A stretch of DNA of 64,000 nt from contig OU342638.1 in assembly GCA_910589415.1 (NCBI GenBank), forward strand, positions 15,912,014 through 15,976,013. The letters run 5' to 3'. How positions within the stretch are numbered: position 1 is the first letter of the stretch; each line of letters begins with the position of its first letter. Of the stretch, positions 21,237 to 33,126 are shown piece after piece. The position numbers were made by a program, and so were the translations under genes. This stretch comes from Malachius bipustulatus (Eukaryota; Arthropoda; Insecta; Coleoptera; Melyridae). Below the pieces are notes generated by a model that saw only the letters and a list, made by a program, of their open reading frames with translations, was not told the DNA's origin and did no database searches.

Positions 21237-23547
21237 CCCCTTCGCACCGGGCGCACTCTAGTCGAACGTCGGATATATCCGGACCGGCGCGCCAAATTTT
21301 AATCTGCGGGAATGAACATAGACCAGTCCCTAGACTTTAGAATCTGAAATAAACTAACCAGTGATGCGTAGCGAGTACATATAAAACATAAGATATTTTA
21401 TTTTATTTATTTAAATTTCGTAATAGATAAAAAATGATAATATGAAACATGCAACATTACATGAAAGAGCTTACACAACTATTTCAAGGAACTACTCGCA
21501 TGGTATTCTTCGAAATGTTCCTTACTACAAAGAGCTTTGTCACAACTCGAACAAAATAGATAAGTAAGTTTGTTTTTCTTGTTTGTGTAAAGCACCTTCG
21601 TCCTTTTTGCTCGTCTTTTGGCAAACGTATCAACCCGTGTTCTGGGGTGAATTTCTTTGACTTTTTTCCTTTCTTCCTGCTTTGCGAATTGTAACTGTCT
21701 CGCAGTGCCGTGTATTCTGGCTTGTATTCTGACAGGAGATCGTCACAAAGCCTCTGTGTAAAATCTGCATATGGCAGCTTTTTATTATGCGAATTTTCAT
21801 ACAGAACCTTGGCATTCAAGACCATCCTTTGAATAATATGGACACCCAGTTTTTTGAACCAGGTGTAATTTTTTCGAGCAGCATTGTAGGGCTTGATTTC
21901 TTGATCCACTAAATCCACTGCACCCATATTCATATTGTAGTGGTCTATATGTTTCGGCTTTTTGTAGAACACTTTGGTTTTTTTGGACGTGTCATACTGT
22001 TGCTTTTCCTTGAAGTCGGCTGTAAGTTTGGTAGTCAGTACGTAAACGTCTTTTTTATCACGAAATCGTACGACAAGGACGTCTTTCTTCCGGATAAAAC
22101 AGGATTGGTACTTTTCTAAAGGAAGCTGAATAATATCCTGAGGCACTCCTCTTCTTACATTTATTGTACCGGTAACGTAAGTATTTCGACTCAGCAAAAA
22201 TTCGGCAAGACATACCGATAGGTACCAATTATCGAGAATTACTTCCCGTCCATCATCGAAGTGGTTCTGCATAAGAAAAACTACAATTCTTTCAGACATT
22301 GATAGCAAATTGGCCCGTGGAATGTGAACCAGGTCATAAATGTCTTTCCCAATGTAAAGGGCAAAATTGAAGGTATAGCCTCTGAGTTTGGGATCGCTTG
22401 GACATAAACAGAACAGCTTTATGCCAAAACGCGACCTTTTCGTTTTTATATACTGCTTGAAGTGTAGCGCTCCTTTGTACAGCATCAGGCATTCGTCAAT
22501 GGCAATTGTCTTACCTGGATCCACAAGAATTGTGGTATTTTCGCGGATTTTTGCAAAAAACATCGCTACACGTGTCATTGGTTTTTTTTTTGTCTACGAT
22601 CCGTGGATTACCGAACCTCAAGAATTTGAGTATCTGTAGGAACCTGGAATGTATATCACATTTAGAAAAACAAACAGAGAAAAAAAGATAAATCTAATTA
22701 CCTATCTCTACTCATGATTTCGGCAGAAAATACTGGTGGTCCTCCCAATAAGTATGATTTTTTCCAGTAGTCTTGCATCAGAGGTAGGTGTACTAATCCC
22801 ATCAGCAATAAAAGAGAAATAAAAATGTACATTTCATTTTTCAGTACAGTTTTCCAGTATAAACCGTGGATTTTCAGAGCCAAATTATCGCTTTCTTCCA
22901 GAAACATTTCGGCACGTTTGTTTGTCCACTCACAAAGAGACTCTACTATTTCAGGTGAAATAAAAGCCTCAAAGCAACTCCTGTACGTTTGGGAGGAATT
23001 TACCTCAACAGCCGGGTGAATTTCATGGTCGAAATTTTTTTCATATATTTCCGACTCTCTCTTGTCGGAAAAAGGATCTGAAATAACACTCCAGTCTCCA
23101 AACTGAACAGGTTCTTCATCGTCCGACAAATCTGAATTTGAGTAGTTCTCGTCGGAACTAAGATCGTCTTCAGATCCATTGTCCTCCCATTCGGAGTCAC
23201 CACTATCGAAATCCGACATCTTTCTACTTTAGAAACACTTTTTCAGTAGACACACCCGCTTTCAAAGACAAAATGCTACTGACAACACCTACTACCTACT
23301 ATGTAATATGCAGTGAACTAATACTGCCCCACCTCCACCTCCTACCTAAAAGATGGGTGTGGCTAAGTTCTTCCACTTTTCATAAACGATTACGATATCC
23401 GGAACAAGCTGAAATGCATTTAGGATGGATCATAAGCCGGAGACACCGTATACCAGAACGATATTCCTTGGATCACCCATGTGTATCATCCGGACATAGC
23501 TACCACGCGTGCATGATACACTCGTGTGTATCACCGACGCGAAGGGG
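21237..23547 (-). mobile_element. piggyBac element B (complete ends)
   Basis: TTAA flanks at 21233-21236 and 23548-23551. Ends and internal sequence are nearly identical to element A. Inserted in P1 between its right end and the THAP gene. Differences from A include a 10-bp deletion, a one-base length change in a T run and scattered substitutions, so the two copies separated recently. Confidence 0.93.
21479..23219 (-). pseudogene. piggyBac B transposase, spliced, two frameshifts
   Basis: Exon 1 23219-22702 (MSDFDSGDSEWEDN...MSRDR), intron 22701-22644 (58 bp). Exon 2 has one extra base in a T run (ten T here, nine in A) near 22590, shifting the frame. A long open stretch from MTRVAMFFAKIRENTT (22578) keeps all three Asp segments, including ILDNWYLSVCL where A has a stop. 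Near 21590 a 10-bp deletion relative to A moves the C-terminal cysteine-rich domain out of frame, ending in RNISKNTMRVVP instead of the CSSCDKALC pattern. Its lesions differ from those of A. Confidence 0.9.
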
Positions 23548-23677
23548 TTAAAATCAATAAGCAATTATGGCGAATTATCTGCAACTGGCAAACACGATGA
23601 CGCGGTACTCCCCTCTCACGTTTCTCCCCTCTCCGAGTAACGGCGCAACCTATTCCTTTACTAACCTTGACACCTAC

Positions 23678-24150
23678 CTACATTTACTTTGTATAGAGGA
23701 AATCTATTGCCCTTTAAATGAAATTAACTTTGCGAATTGACTTCTTATAGGATTAGTCACTTCAGAGTATCGTTTCATTATAAAATGTAATCTAATATTT
23801 AAATATTTCGTTACAACTGCCTCTATAAGGAAATATGCTTATGTGATTATTGTTGTTTTCTATAACATTTGACTCTTTGGGGAACTAAAAAAATTTGCCT
23901 GAATACAGTCGTACATTACTTTATTTTTTTAAATATTGATAGAAATGTTACTTCTCAAGTTATTTTCACTTATTCTGAGAAAATGCTCTGTTGTTTTACA
24001 AATTTTTATCACATCGTTCGAAGGATATGTTAACCCACCATGATCTTTTTTTGTGATAAGGGAATGCAAAAAATTTGATTTTACATTATGCAGCACATTT
24101 ACACAATATTCACATTGAATACTACTTTGTAGTTTTATAGTAACAAATCC
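23678..24150. other. gene-free spacer between P1 and P2
   Basis: AT-rich sequence with no recognisable reading frame; probably the 3' untranslated and terminal part of P2. No inverted end was identified. Confidence 0.4.
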
Positions 24151-24152
24151 TG

Positions 24153-26250
24153 CTATATAATACTTATAACTACTGTACTGTTCATGTTATAATCATGATC
24201 ACTCCAAATAGCTTCGAGTGAAGACATACTATTTACTTCTTTTGAAAATCTACTGGAACCTACTAAAATTGGTATTTCAGTTAACGGTATACAATTACCC
24301 ATGCCGCCTTCACGAATTTCTACCCTTACAAGAAGTCTTTTGTACGCAGAAGTAAACTGTCGGGCAGTGGGATTATTATTCCAGTTACCCTTTGACCGAA
24401 TAGACGAAAAAAATAATTCCAAGTGGTCTTGGCTTATTTTGTATAAAGGTGACTATTTTTAACCTATCAATTAATTCTTCATAATATAATAACAAAGCAT
24501 TTTTTAAAGATGCAATACAGCCTATAAAACCAGTTTTTCTTCTAGATCGTACTACAAATTCACCATCGCAAATTTCAAGGTAGATATATAATTTATTGCT
24601 TCAAATATAAAAATCTTTGTTCTTGCAATATTCCTTTCATACAGTGCCTTCGTAAAAGATGGAGGAATTATAGATCTACTATTAAGAATATCAAATAATA
24701 TGGCAGTGAAAGTTTTTATAAAGTGAGCAGTTGCTTCGCAGTCCTGAAATTCTGCCAATTTCAATTCGAATAACGAGCTTCAACATGTGACATGGGTCAT
24801 AAAAACAAAAAACATTGTTGTCACCTAGAGAAAAATACGGTCTTACATCTTATAAATTAGAAACACAGCACCCTAATAATACTTGTGTTAGCGCTGATAT
24901 GTATTAGATATCAACTGTGGGCGTGACGCCGCTTGTTTTCTCATTGATACCAATTTAATTATTGATATCTGGTATTAGTTAGGTCGTAAATCTAACTGTT
25001 ATGATTAGTGTCAAATGTATTATTTATTATTTAACACTTTGGCATCATTTGATAATAAGCTAAGTTGTAGGTAGGTATATAAATTTATTGCAATTGTAAT
25101 ATGTAAATTGTATGAGTACACAACAGACTCTACTGCCTTCTCGGAGCTGAGAAGGTCGTGCTCGTATAAATGCACAAATGGTACTGGCTCTTTTTCCCGC
25201 CGCACCCGCTCTCACCCTCTAAGAGCACTTCTATCGATGGTGGAGAGAGGGTAGGGCGGACACCATTGATGCCCTAGTTATGGTATTTTAAGAAGTAAAG
25301 TACAACTTGTGTCATTGGAATTTTGTCTTATCGCGCTCTGGTTCCAAGTGTCAAACTGATATGAACTGTATGGTCACGAATGACGAATGAAAAATAATGC
25401 ACGTGCTACGATGAAATGTATTTATTTATAACAAAGGCGCCGAGGGTGAAGAAGCGGTCTGCGGACTGGCTGAACTAGCCCGATCGACCGATGAAATAAC
25501 AATGTTCGTTGACCTTCACCACGCTTGCAAGAGTACCTATCCCTCTACAGGCAGGTATGGATACAGATGTAAAAATATGAATTTACAGTACAAAGAAGCG
25601 CTGTTGCCCTTTTTGCCTGAGAATGCAAATATGCTTCACCAGTCATAGTAATGTTCGATGGAGCTCCATCAAATGTTAGCGACACCGTTTGAGCACCTGT
25701 CTCAGAAACTAAATTGATGCACTGCGTAACAAGCATTGCTTTTTGTTCCCCATTTAACCCATCTACTAAAAAATAGCCAAGTGGCAATTTCCACTTACCA
25801 TTAATGCACACTGCCATTAAAACAAAAGCCTCTTTGTCGAAGGCATCAGTATCATCTTGTAAGTCTACACCATGATTTACAAACCCGTGAAAATTTTTTC
25901 CATCCCACTCTACCTGCTTCCGTATAGACATTTCATCCTATAACGAGAGCAAGTAAAGTAGGTTTACCTGATAACTGGGTATGTTTTTGTAATATATTAT
26001 CGAATGACTCTTTTGTAAACCCCGGCGCAGCATTTACATTTTTAAACCATTTACCTATGGTGCTGGTGCTTCTATGCGGCAAACAAGTTTCATAAGCTCT
26101 TCGGACATAATCGTAGCCTTTTGGAGAATTTCCGGAGAATATTTTACTTTCTTCCCCATTTTTCTTTTTAACACTTCCTTAGTTACTTCAGGCATGTTGC
26201 TACGCAGAAGGGCCCTTTCGGAAGACAAAAGACTTTTAGATTTAAGTTCT
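24153..26250 (-). pseudogene. P/THAP9-like transposase P2, main part
   Basis: Minus-strand pieces in order: ELKSKSLLSSERALLRSNMP (from 26245), KYSPEILQKATIM, a frame break, GKWFKNVNAAPGFTKESF and LSGKPTLLALVI, then EMSIRKQVEWDGKNFHGFVN, ALVLM-like FVLMAVCINGKWKLPLGYFL, VSLTFDGAPSN (about 25650), KLAEFQDCEATAHFIKTFTA with FDILNSRS, and finally ELFFSSIRSKGNWNNNPTAR / AYKRLLVRVEIR. This is the RNase-H core and C-terminal region of P/THAP9 transposases. Several frameshifts and gaps make it a pseudogene. Its coding sequence is interrupted at a TTAA (26251-26254) by piggyBac D and resumes at 38086. Confidence 0.8.
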
Positions 26251-26571
26251 TTAACCCCTTAGTGCACTAGTTTTTCTACCAAAAAGTGACCTTTTTTTCA
26301 CCAATTATTTTATGTTTGATTTTAATTATTGTACATGATAGCATAAAACAAAAAATATATAAAAGACTTGGAAAATATGTATTTTACCAAAAAAAAACAC
26401 AATGACAAAAACGGCATATCTCGCCAACCCGAGTTAACTCGGGCAACACAATATATGTCACAATTTAGACAAAAACTACCGGAAACTAGAACATAAAAAA
26501 ATATACATTTTTTATAGGTAAACACAAATTTAGCACTATATTATTCCTAAGTAAAAAAGATATTATATATA

Positions 26572-27297
26572 CAGGGTGTTGATTTTCAAAGCGGGCCATA
26601 GGGGATTAGCATTGCGAAAGTGGTTTTTGAGGATTCCTGCTCGCCGTTTAAACTGACAGAAATGGTTTTGGTATCAAAATGAAGATAAAATTATTGCGCA
26701 TAACGCTTGACATCAGAAATTAATTTAATTTCGCGTTGTTTTCTAAAATTCTTCAGTAAAAATTCAAGTAATTGTTGATGTTTAATCACAAAATAGCATG
26801 CCTTGCCTAAACAATAATGACGTTTCTACGTTTCGACAATCCAATAATAAAACTTTATAAGTCAGTAGGTAATAATAAAGTCTGGTTCTACTTAAAAATG
26901 GGTTATACAAACCAAGAAAGAGTCTTTATGGTGAAAACCTACTACAGTGTAGCCAGTTACAGGAGGGTTAAATAGAACCAGATTTTATTATTACCTACTA
27001 CTGACTTATAAAGTTTTATTATTGGATTATCAAAACGTAGAAACGTCATTACTGTTTAGGCAAGGCATGCTATTTTGTGATTAAACATCAACAATTATTA
27101 CTTGAATTTTTACTGAAGAATTTTAGAAAACAACGTGAAATTAAATTAATTTCTGATGTCAAGCGTTATGCGCAATAATTTTAGCTTCATTTTGATACCA
27201 AAACCATTTCTGTCAGTTTAAACGGCGAGCAGGAATCCTCAAAAACCACTTTCGCAATGCTAATCCCCTATGGCCCGCTTTGAAAATCAACACCCTG
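26572..27297. mobile_element. TA-flanked foldback M1 with transposase remnant
   Basis: Ends CAGGGTGTTGATTTTCAAAG and its complement, flanked by TA (26570-26571 and 27298-27299). Arms of about 320 bp are almost perfect inverted copies. The 80-bp centre (about 26899-26970) translates as MGYTNQERVFMVKTYYSVAS on the plus strand. This resembles the start of arthropod Tc/mariner-like transposases with the DUF4817 helix-turn-helix. The element is therefore a deletion product of a coding transposon. Confidence 0.8.
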
Positions 27298-27304
27298 TAT
27301 ATAT

Positions 27305-28644
27305 TGTTATGGTTCGCAGGGACTGTGCTTTCTCTACTCTTTTTTGAAAATTTATTTTCCTCTCTGATTCCCTCTTACCATAAACAATTTATTTATTTAG
27401 GGGGCCTTTCTTTTTTAAAAACTAATAAAAGTTTAGTCTGTATGAGACCACTATTACTCAGAGTGAGTTCAAGTGCTTTTTTTTTATAATTTTTTTTTAA
27501 ATTTTCATAACCTATAAACTTCTATTGAAACTCAATTTAAATTTGTTTGGGTTTTATTACAATAAGAAATTTTCCCAACAATAACACTTACAACAACTAA
27601 CTTAAAAATAACTTAAAATTACTCACAGTTTGTTCCCTTATTGAATCTTCTTCGTCACCGACTTTCTGTCATTAATTTTTGACAGAAGTCCCTCGTAGGT
27701 TAACGAAAGGAATAACCCACGGAATCAGCTGTTGAACAAAGCTTGAAGTCAACTCTAGTAGCCTTGCTGTTAGTGTGTCAGCAATTTCAATGTAGATCTC
27801 TGCATGGATATATCCAATTCGCTGCTACGTTTTTCTATCTTCAATGTCAAAATCGCAGAATCCAAATCGCTGCACGGCTGTACCCAAATCAAACTGCAAT
27901 TGTCAGCTGCCTGCTAGCCAAATCTCCGCACGGCTGTATCCAAATCTAATTGCAGTTGTCAGCTACCAGCTAACCAAATCTCTCCTTCTAACCTATATGT
28001 TTCTTCTTGCAGTCAGCTACGGCCTCTGTTCTTTTCCAAATTCTTGATGTTCGAAAATTTTCTAGATGTTCACGATGTTCACGATGTTTACGATGTTTGG
28101 TTATGATTTCGTGGTCTACACTGATTAACTTCTGTTTTAGGAATCCCCTCAAATAATCGTTGTTTTTCTATTTATAGTTTTTCTTGTAACTATCTAAATT
28201 CGATTGTTATCTGCTTGACAACATATTATTTCTCACTATGACAGCGGATAATTTTTGTATTTTCCTTCCAATCAACATCTATGAAATTCATTTCTCTTCT
28301 GGAGTACAACACACAAAATCCTCTTTGGACATGTTATGTTTTCCCCTTTCTAACAGCCAATTTCCCTGCTACTAGAGTTGCTGTTCTTTTCTTCAAAATT
28401 GTGACTTTTTATAATTTTATGCTTGACATTTCCCCATACACTCTAGCTAACTTATTCTAATTATTTTACAAAAATTATTCTATGACATTTCACCTTATTA
28501 TTACAATTATATTTACTATTCTACTCTCCCAAACAAATCTAAATATTCTGTTCCAATAGAACTTCTCAAAAACTAAAGACTATTTTTAATGAAAGAAAAA
28601 AAAATTATTACTAGGTAAATAAGCGTAATGAACTTTTTATAACA
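27305..28644. mobile_element. candidate solo LTR
   Basis: A 1.34-kb non-coding block begins TGTTATGG and ends TTATAACA, so it has TG...CA ends with a 6-bp inverted match (TGTTAT/ATAACA). It lies between two foldbacks in the TA tract of piggyBac D, a position where C has only TA repeats. AATAAA signals occur near 27425. Repeated CGCTGCACGGCTGTA / CTCCGCACGGCTGTA motifs occur at about 27870-27935. Flanks are ATAT and ATAC, so a clean duplication cannot be shown. Confidence 0.4.
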
Positions 28645-28647
28645 ATA

Positions 28648-29499
28648 CAGGGTATACCTTTGGGAGATGATACCATTTGTATAGGCTAAACTGTCAGTCT
28701 GACAGTTCTAATTTTTTGCATATCTGTATTATAGAAAAAACACAACATTTTAAAAATATTTTCGGCACAACACCACTTCCGGTTATACCGGAAGTAAACA
28801 CCAACTTCTTGTTTTTAAATAGAACACCCTGTAAAACTTTATATTTTTTAAACGTCTGAAGAAATCTAATACAGGTGGTTTTCACCATTGGAATTTAGAT
28901 TGAGCGGTTTATGAGTTATAAACAAGTGAAAATCGAAAATTTTCAACTTCAAAGCAGCGTAGAACTAGAGCGGCTCAAGATAATTAAAAACGGTTTACAT
29001 GTCCCTATCTTAACTTTTCACATAGTATCCTACTATGTGGAGTAAATTTCAATACAGGGTGATGAAAATTATCCGATTTTTCATCACCCTGTATTAAAAT
29101 TTAAACCACATAGTAGGATACTATGTGAAAAGTTAAGATAGGGACATACATGTAAACCGTTTTTAGATATCTTGAGCCGTTCTAGTTCTACGCTGCTTTG
29201 AAGTTGAAAATTTTCGATTTTCACTTGTTTATAACTCATAAACCGCTCAATCTAAATTCCAATGGTGAAAACCACCTGTATTAGATTTCTTCAGACATTT
29301 AAAAAATATAAAGTTTCACAGGGTGTTCTATTTAAAAACCCGAAGTTGGTGTTTACTTCCGGTATAACCGGAAGTGGTGTTGTGCCGAAAATATTTTTAA
29401 AATGTTGTGTTTTTTCTATAATACAGATATGCAAAAAATTAGAACTGTCAGACTGACAGTTTAGCCTATACAAATGGTATCATCTCCCAAAGGTATACC

Positions 29500-29502
<3 letters not shown>
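28648..29502. mobile_element. TA-flanked foldback M3 (almost fully palindromic)
   Basis: Ends CAGGGTATACCTTTGGGAGA and its complement, TA at 28646-28647 and 29503-29504. Arms of roughly 400 bp mirror each other with few differences. The very centre (29053-29098) is a small second palindrome, TACAGGGTGATGAAAA... and its complement, whose CAGGGTGATG start is shared with the inner foldback in piggyBac C. The arms also contain an internal CACCCTGTA near 28825. No coding sequence. Confidence 0.8.

Positions 29503-29540
<38 letters not shown>
29503..29540. repeat. TA microsatellite of piggyBac D
   Basis: Uninterrupted TATATA run just after the transposase stop codon, matching the TA tract at the same place in piggyBac C. 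It acts as a landing site for TA-targeting elements in both copies. Confidence 0.9.
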
Positions 29541-29541
<1 letters not shown>

Positions 29542-29546
29542 CAAAA

Positions 29547-31201
<1,655 letters not shown>

Positions 31202-31770
31202 TTTGTAGAAAAGATTTTTGAAATCGAGATTTTACAACCAAACACACGTGCTCGTAAATAACCAAACAAACGTGCACCTGTACGCGCTAATGAAATAACA
31301 GTGTAAACTTTGACCTAATCTAAAAGCACACAGTACAGTATTCGAATACCCCCGCCTACTCTCAGAAGCCGGCCGTGTCCTTGGAGTGAACCAATGCTGT
31401 AAGCTTTACTGGTGGGGAGCTGTGGTGGGGACCGACAAATATGTGTGTAACGTATTAACTCGGGTAAGCGAGAATAAGGGCCGTTTTTTCAATCATAGTT
31501 TAAACCTAGTTTATCTTTAAACTAAGTTTAAACGTAAATGTCACTTTTTCATTGCTAGTTTAAGGTTAACTCTAGTTTTAACTCGAGTTTAAACCCGACA
31601 TTCGTAAACTGAGATTTTTTGTGGTTTAAAGGTAGTTTAAGGGTAAATTTTTTATTTATAACCTATGTTATTGAGATTCTATTTTTCTATCTGTTTGTTC
31701 ACTGTTCCTGTTCTGGTTTGTGTTTCGGCTTTGCTGAATACTTGTGAATAAAGAAGTGTACCTAGATAAA

Positions 31771-32995
31771 ATGGAAGAATATAATATTGAAGTAGATTCA
31801 GATGAGGAGAATGCTAATTTAAATGAAATTTTAAATCCACAAAGACGCCCAAGAGTAGTTCGTCCAAGAAGGCAGCATTTTGAGGAATGGGATGAACAAG
31901 ACTTCTTATATAGATTTCGTTTGAGAAAAAATACAGTGAGGCAAATTGTGGAAATGATAAGAGAGCATATTATTTCTCCAACTGATAGGTATGTATGCGT
32001 AAATATGTAAGCCATTCGACCTGATTAGTTCATATGTTCATATTATCTGAATTAAATTATTATAAGATACCGCCCTAGACCTATGCCGCTGATGTAAATA
32101 ATCATCTGTTTTTTTTTTTAGGAACAACGCTCTTTCAGCTGAAGAGAAGGTTCTCTTAACACTGCGATTTTATGCCACAGGAAGTTTCCTAGTAGTTTGT
32201 GGTGAACTACTGGGAGTCCATTACTCTACCGCTAGCAAAGTAATTCATCAAGTATCCAGATGCATTGCTCGTCTAGCCAGGACGAGGCAAATAATTAAGA
32301 TGCCCGACACCCTCGATGAAGTGACAGAAGTTGCACAAGGTTTTTATAGGATCGCTAAGTTTCCTAGGTGCATTGGGGCTATCGACTGCACACACATTAA
32401 GATACAGTCTCCTGGTGGTAACGAAGCAGAAAACTATCGTAACCGCAAAAACTATTTTTCCCTAAATGTGCAAACTGTTTGTGATGCCAACTTGAAGATC
32501 AGAGATATCGTTGCAAGGTGGCAAGGATCAGCACACGATTCAAGAATATTTTCAAATTCGGCATTGTGTACGCGATTTAGAAATGGGGAATTTATAAACA
32601 AATGGCTAGTGGGTGATAGTGGGTATGCTGTCAAGTCATATATGATGACACCATTAAGAAATCCCCAAACACCCGCAGAGCGTTTGTACCAGGAATCCCA
32701 GGTGCGCACAAGAAACCCAGTGGAAAGATGCTATGGTGTATGGAAGCGAAGGTTTCCAGTACTATCCATGGGCATCAGATTGAAATTAGACAGGATCGAA
32801 GCAGTAATCGTTGCAACAGCTGTACTACACAACTTGGCAGTCAATGAGCGTGACCCTTTGCCAGCAGTACAAGAACCAGATTTAGAAGTTGAAGAGATTG
32901 GGGATGCAGAAGTCGGTGATATTAATCATAATAATGATGACTTCGCAAGAAGGATGTTAATTGAAAATCATTTTCAAAGATTACTCAATAATTAG
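31771..32995 (+). CDS. PIF/Harbinger (HARBI1-like) transposase, one intron
   Basis: Exon 1 31771-31988, intron 31989-32121 (133 bp, GTATGT...TTTTTTAG), exon 2 32122-32995; 363 aa. The splice joins ISPTDR to NNALSAEEKVLLTLRF in frame. Catalytic acids: GAIDCTHIKI (Asp), WLVGDSGYAV (Asp), NPVERCYGVWKRRF (Glu). An N-terminal helical region (HFEEWDEQDFLYRFRLRKNT) and ELLGVHYSTASKVI match the helix-turn-helix of HARBI1 proteins, and the length is typical. ATG 31771 was chosen because it is the first ATG in frame. It needs its SANT partner for activity in known systems, and that gene lies in the same element. Confidence 0.9.
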
Positions 32996-33126
32996 TTCTT
33001 AGATGTTCGTTTGTTGATTATTATTTCTCCTATTTACCAAGTTGTATTATAGGAAATCACATTACAACAAAAGTGGATGAGAATCAGGCCTATGATGTAT
33101 CGTTTATGTAATGTCACTTTCTCTAA

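Larger units (their letters stand above)
18351..23669 (-). mobile_element. P-superfamily element P1 (8-bp duplication), hosting piggyBac B
   Basis: Ends CAAGGTTAGTAAAGGGAATA at the left and, read inward, CAAGGTTAGTAAAGGAATAG at the right; similarity extends about 30 bp. ACACCTAC flanks the element at 18342-18349 and 23670-23677, an 8-bp duplication as in P elements. After removing piggyBac B (2311 bp plus one TTAA) it is about 3.0 kb, the usual P-element size. It encodes a THAP domain and the C-terminal half of a P transposase, but the segment between them is missing. Confidence 0.9.

Noticed and set aside
31668..32015. Minus-strand 115-codon frame
   Set aside because: Antisense to exon 1 of the Harbinger transposase.
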